In this document: positions 1-5,794 of the stretch, piece after piece
Layout: every line of letters starts with the position of its first letter
How positions within the stretch are numbered: the first letter of the stretch is position 1
NCBI GenBank assembly: GCA_026398575.1
Contig: JAPLSP010000297.1
Span: forward strand, 1 to 7,965
DNA length: 7,965 nt
Source: Candidatus Sumerlaeota bacterium
GTDB taxonomy: Bacteria > Sumerlaeota > Sumerlaeia > JADFCT01
Direction of reading: 5' to 3'
Program-made: the position numbers and the translations under genes
The notes under the pieces: generated by a model
The model's input: only the letters and a program-made list of their open reading frames with translations
What the model was told of the DNA's origin: nothing
The model's database searches: none

Positions 1-12
1 TCCTTCTTCGAT

Positions 13-3000
13 TCACTTCACCGCAACTCGCTCCGAGACCTGCAGCGTCACCGGGCCGATCAGGCCGGATTCGAGCAAGGGGGAGTCTTTTTTGAAGGGG
101 TTCCAGGTGGTGCGTGTGTAGCGTTTATCTTCGGGGAGGGATTGGTCGCCGATCAGGCGGTTGGGCCAGAGGTTGACGACGGTGATTTCGAGGGTGTTTT
201 CGCCGGGTTTGATCGCGTCGGTGATGCCGGCGCGATAGGGAGTTTTCCAGAGGATTCCAAGGTCTTTGCCGTTGAGATTCACCTGCGCCATTACTTCTAC
301 TTTGCCTAGATCGAGATAGAGGCGCTGGGACTGGGCGGGAGTCGCGGGTGGGAGGGTGAAGGTTTTGATGTAGGTTGCCGTGCCGGAGTAGTATTTGATT
401 CCTTCTTCCGGGCGCTTGCTCCAGTCTGTCAGCGTGTCGAAGACGATGGTTTGCGGGCCGCCCCATTTGGGGTCGAACTTCACGGTCCAAGGGCCGGCGA
501 TCTCTTGCAGAGGTTTGATGGCGGGGAAGTTTTGGCCGGTGGATTGCGCGGCGTCGGTGGGATTGCGGAAGATCACGAAGAGTGAGCCGGCTGGGTCGAG
601 TTGAAGCGGGACGATTGTGCGGCTGTTCTCTTGTTTGAAGGCGGATGCCAAGCGCGTCTCGCCGCTGATGGGGTCCCAGATTTCCGGGGACTTGCCGGTG
701 ACGCGGAAGGTGCAATTGGCGGCGGTTGGGGTGTTCTGGGCGTTGGAGACGAAGTAGATGTCGGCGTCGCCGTCGCGGCGGTGAATATAGCGGAGTTCCT
801 GATCCGCTTCGAAATCTGGCGGGATGCCCATCTTGGCGAGGATGCCGGCGATCACTTTATAGTCTGGGTAAAGGCTGGGCTGCGGTTGCGCGAGCGGCTT
901 GCCCACGGCGCCCCACGGCTTCATGCCCGGCAGCCCAAGTTCCATCGCTGCAGCCCAACCATCCGCCGGCGTCCGCCCATCTCCGGACGCGGCGGCGGTC
1001 ATCCAGCCATCTTTGACAGCGATGGCTGTCTGCCAGTTTTTATCGGTATTCAGCTGCAAGGCGCTGCCGTCGCTGAATTGGATCGAAAGCGAGCCGATCA
1101 GGCCGGCGGGATTGGGCGCGTCGCCGCCGTTCTCCCCTGTCACGGCCAGAATGTTTTCGCCTGATTTGAGGAGAGCGGCTAAATCCATCGTTACGACTTC
1201 GTGGAAATTGTCGCCCGCGCCCGCTCGCTTGCCGTTGACCCACAACTCGAAGGAGTTATCGGCGGTCATAGAGGCGCGTGCGGATTGGATGCGCCGGCCC
1301 GCTTCGATATTGAATGCACGGCGGAAGCAGCGCGTCGCCACCGGGGCGCTCGCGGCGGGATTGCCTTCTTTATGCCAAATCCATTTGGCATGTTCCAAGG
1401 AGTTCATGGTATCCGGGGCGATTGCTTCCGTGGCCGGACGATCTTCGAAAGCGCGCCCGCTGATTATGCGGCCTTTGCCGTAAGGGCGCTCTGTGATCTC
1501 GGTGGACGAGGTGGACGAGGTGGACGCAGGGGACGCGGGGGACGCGGGGTTGGGACGGGGTTCACCCCAGAGTTCGGCAGCGAGCTGGTTTACTTCTTCG
1601 TCGCACTTTGGATAATTGGAGAGGCTTGGGCTTTTGAGGGGGGGCGGCCCGGCGATGGTTGCGCCTGCGGCAGCCAGTTCTTTTATCTTTCGCAGCATCG
1701 GCGGCGTCATTGTCTGGAGTTTGGGGAGGACCAGCAGGCGATAGCTCATGCCGTCGGGCAGGACGAGGCGGCCGTCTTTGACCGACATGCGCGTGAGCAG
1801 CGCCTCGGCGGTGCAGGCGTCAAAGTTATATCCGAGGCGGTCGGGCGGATTGCCGCGCGTCGCGGATTCGGGCGCGCGAAAAACCTGCGGCGACGCTTCC
1901 GGCGCCAGGAAGCAGATATCCGCGACGAAGAGTCCCTGTTGCAGCAGGAACTGGCAGCGCGTGAGGTATTGAATCCACGCGCGCGACATCTCCCACCACG
2001 TCTGCGTGCGCTCGTAGTGGATGCCATAAGGCCCCATCGTCATCCCCGGCCAGCGGTCCGCCCACGGCTGATGCGCGTAGCGATGGAACACGAAGCGGTT
2101 GATCCCATTGCAAAAAGCCCAGTCGCCCAGCGCCTTCAGCGACGCCGGATGCGCCAGCCATCGCTCGCCGCCGCCCGATGTGAACGCTTCGGCCTGAATA
2201 ATGCGCTTGCCGTAGATATGCGCGATCGAAGAGGCTTCCGTGCAGGTGAACCAGGTGCTGAAGGTGTCGCGCCAAAATTCGCCCATCGGCGTATCGGCGC
2301 GCGAGCCGTAGGTCATGTCGTCGCACGGCGTGCCGTCATAAGGCTCGATCGAGAGTATCATCCCGTGCTTGTGCGCCAGCTCGGCCAGATAAGCGGCGTG
2401 GTTTTCAGTGATCAATTCCAATATAGTCTGGCGCAGGTCCCACAGAAACCGCTCGGAGACTTCGAGGCTCTCGACGACGCGCCCGGTCATCACCGGCAAA
2501 TACTTGCGCAGGTCATAACCGCGTCGCGTCCGGAACTCATCGGGGAATTTGGCCGTCCAGTTTTGCGGCCCCATTTCCCAACTGTCAATGTGCAGCGAGA
2601 TAAGCGACTTGCCGGTGAGCGGGCCGATATCCGCCATCAACTTGCCGAGGAAATCGTTGAAGTGCGCTTCGAGCGCCGCCTTATCGAACTTGTCGCACTC
2701 GAGGCCCAATCCCGGTTGCGGCGCCGGACGGGTATTGGCGCCGGTGCTCGTGTGCCCGAAGCGCAGCACGGTCCAATTGCCCGGCGGCGCGTCCCACCGC
2801 AGGCGGCCTTGCGCGTCCATTTTGTCCGTCAGGTCAACGATGCCGCTTAGTGGAATCACCTGCTCCGCGGGAAGCGCCGGATACTTCGCCGGCGCCGGAA
2901 GCATCGCCTTCACCCCCTTCTCGGAAGAGAAATGCCCCCGCCGATAAACCGCCTTCTCCTCGATATCTTCAATCCGATAAGAACCTGTCGGCGTCGCGTT

Positions 3001-3531
3001 GGCTGTGGCATCGGCGTCCTGCCGGCGAAAAGCAAACACAGCCACATCGCGATAATATCCCGCCACCGCCTTGGGCTGCGCCAATACGCCGTCATATTTC
3101 TGCGGTCCCGCGAGATTCGTCTCGCTGAAGACCAGTTTTTGCATGGACTGCTCCGGCTTGACCCATGGCCCGCCGCTGCCCGTCCATCCGGGACTGGCGG
3201 GCATCGTCATGACAAGTCCCAGCCGCGCCGCCTCTTCGTTTGCATGCTTGAACAGCGCGCGCCACGGTTCGCTCATGAATTTCGTCGGCCCCTTGGGAAT
3301 GCCGACGTCCACCTCCATAAAAAGCACGCCCCCGATGCCGACGCGCTTCATCGCCTCCAGGTCCGCCGTGATGCCTTCGCGATTGAAGTTGCCGTCCATC
3401 ACGAACCAATAAACCCACGGCTTGGCCGAATCGGGCGGCGCGGCAAACCCTTTCTCCAACTCATCCGCTGCCGACGCCGTGAAGGCGCAGCATACGCAAA
3501 GCAAGGCGACTCCTATCAATCGTTTGATCAT
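13..3531 (-). CDS. Secreted GH106-type glycoside hydrolase (alpha-L-rhamnosidase-like)
   Basis: 1172 residues. The N-terminus is a Sec signal peptide (basic MIKR, hydrophobic core to about 18, likely cleavage after ASA at 19-21). Residues about 36-650 resemble the GH106 catalytic region: KPWVYWFVMDGNFNREGI at 37-54, then PASPGWTGSGGPWV at 111-124. Acidic candidates for catalysis or metal binding lie in HIDSWE (E319), SIEPYDG (E396) and QAEAF (E448); I cannot assign roles. A Ser/Thr/Pro/Ala linker at 661-680 is encoded by tandem repeats. Residues about 714-835 (from AKWIW) form a beta-sandwich-like insertion resembling domains of bacterial rhamnosidases. About 1008-1167 is a GH2-like sugar-binding beta-sandwich (LNGKDLGILWKTPYR at 1086-1100). 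By family it would release alpha-L-rhamnose from pectic or other polysaccharides outside the cytoplasm; the substrate is inferred. AGGGA at 3538-3542 lies 6 bases before the ATG and supports this start. The gene is divergent from the pseudopilin-like gene. The family call is strong, the specificity weak. Confidence 0.88.
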   Translation of the reverse strand: MIKRLIGVALLCVCCAFTASAADELEKGFAAPPDSAKPWVYWFVMDGNFNREGITADLEAMKRVGIGGVLFMEVDVGIPKGPTKFMSEPWRALFKHANEEAARLGLVMTMPASPGWTGSGGPWVKPEQSMQKLVFSETNLAGPQKYDGVLAQPKAVAGYYRDVAVFAFRRQDADATANATPTGSYRIEDIEEKAVYRRGHFSSEKGVKAMLPAPAKYPALPAEQVIPLSGIVDLTDKMDAQGRLRWDAPPGNWTVLRFGHTSTGANTRPAPQPGLGLECDKFDKAALEAHFNDFLGKLMADIGPLTGKSLISLHIDSWEMGPQNWTAKFPDEFRTRRGYDLRKYLPVMTGRVVESLEVSERFLWDLRQTILELITENHAAYLAELAHKHGMILSIEPYDGTPCDDMTYGSRADTPMGEFWRDTFSTWFTCTEASSIAHIYGKRIIQAEAFTSGGGERWLAHPASLKALGDWAFCNGINRFVFHRYAHQPWADRWPGMTMGPYGIHYERTQTWWEMSRAWIQYLTRCQFLLQQGLFVADICFLAPEASPQVFRAPESATRGNPPDRLGYNFDACTAEALLTRMSVKDGRLVLPDGMSYRLLVLPKLQTMTPPMLRKIKELAAAGATIAGPPPLKSPSLSNYPKCDEEVNQLAAELWGEPRPNPASPASPASTSSTSSTEITERPYGKGRIISGRAFEDRPATEAIAPDTMNSLEHAKWIWHKEGNPAASAPVATRCFRRAFNIEAGRRIQSARASMTADNSFELWVNGKRAGAGDNFHEVVTMDLAALLKSGENILAVTGENGGDAPNPAGLIGSLSIQFSDGSALQLNTDKNWQTAIAVKDGWMTAAASGDGRTPADGWAAAMELGLPGMKPWGAVGKPLAQPQPSLYPDYKVIAGILAKMGIPPDFEADQELRYIHRRDGDADIYFVSNAQNTPTAANCTFRVTGKSPEIWDPISGETRLASAFKQENSRTIVPLQLDPAGSLFVIFRNPTDAAQSTGQNFPAIKPLQEIAGPWTVKFDPKWGGPQTIVFDTLTDWSKRPEEGIKYYSGTATYIKTFTLPPATPAQSQRLYLDLGKVEVMAQVNLNGKDLGILWKTPYRAGITDAIKPGENTLEITVVNLWPNRLIGDQSLPEDKRYTRTTWNPFKKDSPLLESGLIGPVTLQVSERVAVK
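1501..1545. repeat. Five tandem 9-bp repeats inside the GH106-like gene
   Basis: Five contiguous 9-base units on the plus strand: ggtggacga twice, ggtggacgc, aggggacgc, gggggacgc. Because the unit is a multiple of three it stays in frame. On the minus strand it encodes the low-complexity PASPASPASTSSTSST stretch around residues 662-677. The array lies in a loop between the catalytic region and a conserved-looking YGKGRII segment, where a flexible linker should be tolerated. Confidence 0.85.
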
Positions 3532-3817
3532 GGTTATTCCCTATCGAAAAAATTGTAGCGCTGTATGAGCCTCAGAATGCAGCATGCTTGAGGTAAAGAC
3601 AAAGTTTCGCGGAAACTTACGGTTTCGTAAAGCCCAAAGTGGCGATAGATTGGGGCGGGCATTAAATTCAGAAAATTTTCAAAAAGGCTTGAGGCAATAC
3701 AAAGATGAGGCGCAAAATGCTCACGCAAAGCTGCGATGCTGAAGCGGCGGGAGGCTATTGGGAAATGCAAGAGAAGCCGGCGCCCAATTTTACATCTACG
3801 AATACTTATGGTGACTT
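3532..3817. other. Divergent intergenic region, no convincing gene
   Basis: This 286-base stretch separates the divergent GH106-like and pseudopilin-like genes and should carry both promoters. A weak candidate -10 for the GH106-like gene is TACAAT on the minus strand (3552-3557), with no good -35 at the usual spacing. Three unsupported short frames compete here: 52 codons at 3584-3742 (+), 38 codons at 3705-3821 (+), and 78 codons at 3534-3770 (-). None has a good ribosome binding site or a recognisable product. Small palindromes such as gaaaattttc are present, but no strong structure. Confidence 0.5.
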
Positions 3818-4258
3818 ATGAAAAAACAAATGAAATTAATCGTAATCATTTTATCTCTCGGAATATTGATAGCCCTAGCATTATTATTTTTCCACTGCAG
3901 GAATTTGTCGCATCACCATGAAGGTGTTGATACAATGAATATGAGATTACGTATGCTGACAACAGTTTTATCCTTGTACCGCGCAGAATTTAATGATTAT
4001 CCGCATGGAAGCAATGAGCAAATTGCGCGAGCTCTTGCGGGTGAGAATCCGAAAAAAATGCAATACCTTTCAGAAGAAAAACAATTTGGCAACGACTTAC
4101 ACGATATATTTGGCACTCCCATAAAAATCGAATATAAGAATGATCTATTTCATTTATGGTCAGCAGGCCCTAACCGCATTTGGGGGGATTCCGATGACTA
4201 TCACTTTTGCCAATTATGTGGCTTGCGGGGACAAGCCACGATCCATATTAATCGCTGA
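3818..4258 (+). CDS. Membrane-anchored GspG/pseudopilin-like protein
   Basis: 146 residues. A basic N-terminus (MKKQMK) is followed by one hydrophobic segment at about 6-25, so it is probably a signal anchor with the rest outside the membrane. Residues about 40-127 resemble the globular part of type II secretion major pseudopilins (GspG): a helix MRLRMLTTVLSLYRAEFNDYP (42-62), ALAGENPKKMQYL (72-84), DIFGTPIKIEY (96-106) and WSAGPNRIWGDSDD (114-127), matching the family pattern of D-(W/F)-G-x-P and (Y/W)-S-A-G-P...DDD. The usual prepilin peptidase site (Gly-Phe-Thr-Leu-Ile-Glu type) is absent, so it may not be processed or assembled as a true pilin. Residues 128-146 run past the normal family end and contain CQLC (131-134). 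No other secretion genes are nearby. Upstream GGTGA (3810-3814) is only 3 bases from the ATG; an alternative Met is residue 5. The gene is visibly more AT-rich than its neighbours, suggesting transfer or weak codon selection. Confidence 0.72.
   Translation: MKKQMKLIVIILSLGILIALALLFFHCRNLSHHHEGVDTMNMRLRMLTTVLSLYRAEFNDYPHGSNEQIARALAGENPKKMQYLSEEKQFGNDLHDIFGTPIKIEYKNDLFHLWSAGPNRIWGDSDDYHFCQLCGLRGQATIHINR
4218..4239. repeat. 8-bp hairpin at the 3' end of the pseudopilin-like gene
   Basis: Perfect inverted repeat: gtggcttg at 4218-4225, loop cgggga, caagccac at 4232-4239. It lies inside the last codons of the pseudopilin-like gene and encodes most of the CGLRGQAT segment. No T-run follows, so it is not a canonical intrinsic terminator. 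It looks like a repeat-type palindrome that became part of the reading frame. Confidence 0.7.
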
Positions 4259-4301
4259 TTTCGGCATACGCAAACAAGTCATGCATTGTTGTCCTGATAG
4301 A

Positions 4302-5627
4302 TCAGACATCATGCGATATCATCCAAAACAAGCGCGCCATCCCGGCGTTCGCCAGCAGCGTCTTGACCAGCGGGCGGTCTTTGAGCGGGGTGTTTGAGAG
4401 TTCGCGTTTCTTGGACCGTTCGGATTCGTCCGGTTCGAGGCGGAAGTCCTGGCCGGTGAGTTTGCGCCAGCGCTCATATTGGGCTTCGCCGATTTTCCAG
4501 AGGCGCCAGTTGCGCCAATAGAGGCCGTCGGCGGGATCGCGCAGATATTGATAGGCATAGTTGGCATTGCGTTTGACTTCGTCCAGGAAAGCGGCTTCGC
4601 GCGTTTCGCGATGGAAGGCAACCAAGCCGTCAACCAGATTAGGCACGAAGAAGCTGGAGTCGTACCAGAAACGCTGGGCGGGATCGCGCGGGACGCCATC
4701 GTAGAGGCGTTTGCTGCGATCGGTTGCCGCGACGGCCAAGCGCCTTGCTTCGTCCAGGCTGGCGCGGTCTTTGGTGAGGCGATAATGCTCGACCCATCCG
4801 CGCATCGGGGCGCCGGTGTTGTAGGTCCACTTGGTCGAGTTGACTTTCCAATCCGGCGCGGACAAGCCGTCGCGCACCAGGCTGTCGCTGTCCTGCAGGC
4901 GATCCCTGATCCAGAGCAACAGCGCGCGCGCCCATTCGGTGTTTTTCTGGCGATCAACTCCCGCGCGCGCCAGAAACAATGCTGCCAACGCCGTGGAAGC
5001 CGTCGAGCAGGCGGTGCGATTCAAGGTTCCTTTCACCTTCGGCGAGGTTCCCCATCTCATGCCGCCGGGCGCGCCGGAGTCCCAACCGCCGCGCAGATAG
5101 TGCTCCATCATTTCGGCGGCGCGGTCGCGATAGCGCGCGATTTGCGTCGCCTCGAAAGCCTCCACAAACGCGATGGCGGCCCAGCCATTGTCGTCATAGT
5201 AGCGATCTATATTTCCGGGGAAGTGCAGCCAGGCGTTGTAGGCGTGGGCGTCAGGATCGAAGTACTGCTCCAACCCGTCGAAAACTTCGGCGATGCGCGC
5301 GCGATAGCGTCCAGGGCGGCGCTTTTCGCCCTCGACCAGCGCGTGCAGCCCCAGGATGGACGGCCAGAACACATAGCCATTGTTATGTGCCGCGTCGCTG
5401 TCCACTGTTTCAGCGCCGCGCTCCGGCGCGCGGAACATGCGCGACTTCGAATTCCAGAAGAGCGCCATGAAGGCATCCGTCAGCCGCTCAGCCTCGGCGT
5501 CATAATAGCCTTTAGGCGGAGCGCTCAGCGGCAACGAGGCGGGCGCGGCAGCATCGGCGGCGCCAGCGCGGGAATGAGTCGCCAGGGCACATGCACCGGC
5601 GGATACGAGAAAGAAGCGACGGTTCAT
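4302..5627 (-). CDS. Tat-exported GH76-like glycoside hydrolase
   Basis: 441 residues. The N-terminus NRRFFLV followed by a hydrophobic Ala-rich stretch fits a twin-arginine signal, with cleavage likely near AGA (21-23). The rest has the repeating helical pattern of an (alpha/alpha)6 barrel. Features matching GH76 (endo-alpha-1,6-mannanase family): RYYDDNGWAAIAFVEAFEAT at 142-161, whose Asp pair D145-D146 is at the family's catalytic position; GGMRWG at 188-193; and KWTYNTGAPMRGWVEHYRLT at 266-285, equivalent to the family's YNxG segment. The second Trp usually found in the DDxxWW motif is Ala here. Mannan or a related alpha-linked glycan is the family-based substrate guess; other (alpha/alpha)6 enzymes (AGE-like, GH105-like) are alternatives. 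AGGA (5642-5645) is 14 bases from the ATG, too far to be ideal. It lies only 5 bases before an in-frame CTG, and a stop codon just upstream limits any extension. The gene is convergent with the pseudopilin-like gene and 167 bases downstream of the DUF2161 gene, with a strong hairpin between. Confidence 0.78.
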   Translation of the reverse strand: MNRRFFLVSAGACALATHSRAGAADAAAPASLPLSAPPKGYYDAEAERLTDAFMALFWNSKSRMFRAPERGAETVDSDAAHNNGYVFWPSILGLHALVEGEKRRPGRYRARIAEVFDGLEQYFDPDAHAYNAWLHFPGNIDRYYDDNGWAAIAFVEAFEATQIARYRDRAAEMMEHYLRGGWDSGAPGGMRWGTSPKVKGTLNRTACSTASTALAALFLARAGVDRQKNTEWARALLLWIRDRLQDSDSLVRDGLSAPDWKVNSTKWTYNTGAPMRGWVEHYRLTKDRASLDEARRLAVAATDRSKRLYDGVPRDPAQRFWYDSSFFVPNLVDGLVAFHRETREAAFLDEVKRNANYAYQYLRDPADGLYWRNWRLWKIGEAQYERWRKLTGQDFRLEPDESERSKKRELSNTPLKDRPLVKTLLANAGMARLFWMISHDV

Positions 5628-5675
5628 AGGCGACAGAGAATTCCTATCAAAGTATTTTTGTTGTCAACTATATTA

Positions 5676-5761
5676 AAGTCACCACAGAGACACCGAGGCA
5701 CAGAGAAATTCATAAAGATTATTTTGTATTTCTCTGTGCCTCGGTGTCTCTGTGGTGACTT
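5676..5761. repeat. Perfect 34-bp inverted repeat with 18-base loop
   Basis: The arms 5676-5709 and 5728-5761 are exactly complementary over 34 bases, checked base by base. They read aagtcaccacagagacaccg and onward, rich in cacagag / ctctgtg motifs. The loop is 5710-5727. It lies 33 bases past the stop of the DUF2161 gene and upstream of the GH76-like gene on the same strand. A transcript would form a very stable hairpin that could end or protect the upstream message. Only three U residues follow on the minus strand, so it is not a classic terminator. The form suggests a repetitive extragenic palindrome; cacagagacac-type palindromes recur in several environmental genomes as far as I recall. 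Confidence 0.95.
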
Positions 5762-5794
5762 CATCGTTATGCAGCCGAAGGCATATCCATCAAT

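Noticed and set aside
1372..1391. 20-base near-perfect palindrome (9-bp arms, 2-base centre)
   Set aside because: It lies within codons for the AKWIWH motif that starts the inserted beta-sandwich, so the protein constraint may explain it. Interesting only if found elsewhere in the genome.
1201..2850. 549-codon open frame on the plus strand
   Set aside because: It lies wholly antisense to the well-supported GH106-like gene, is Arg/Ala-rich with no domain pattern, and is the usual shadow of a GC-rich gene.
3534..3770. 78-codon open frame on the minus strand next to the GH106-like start
   Set aside because: No ribosome binding site and no recognisable family. It occupies the region that should hold the promoter of the GH106-like gene.
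4259..4301. Possible terminator between the convergent pseudopilin-like and GH76-like genes
   Set aside because: Only a weak ctgat/atcag stem with almost no loop overlaps the end of the GH76-like gene, with no T-run on either side.
5662..5667. Perfect TTGACA on the minus strand upstream of the GH76-like gene
   Set aside because: No acceptable -10 element lies 16-18 bases downstream, so a sigma-70 promoter cannot be claimed from this alone.
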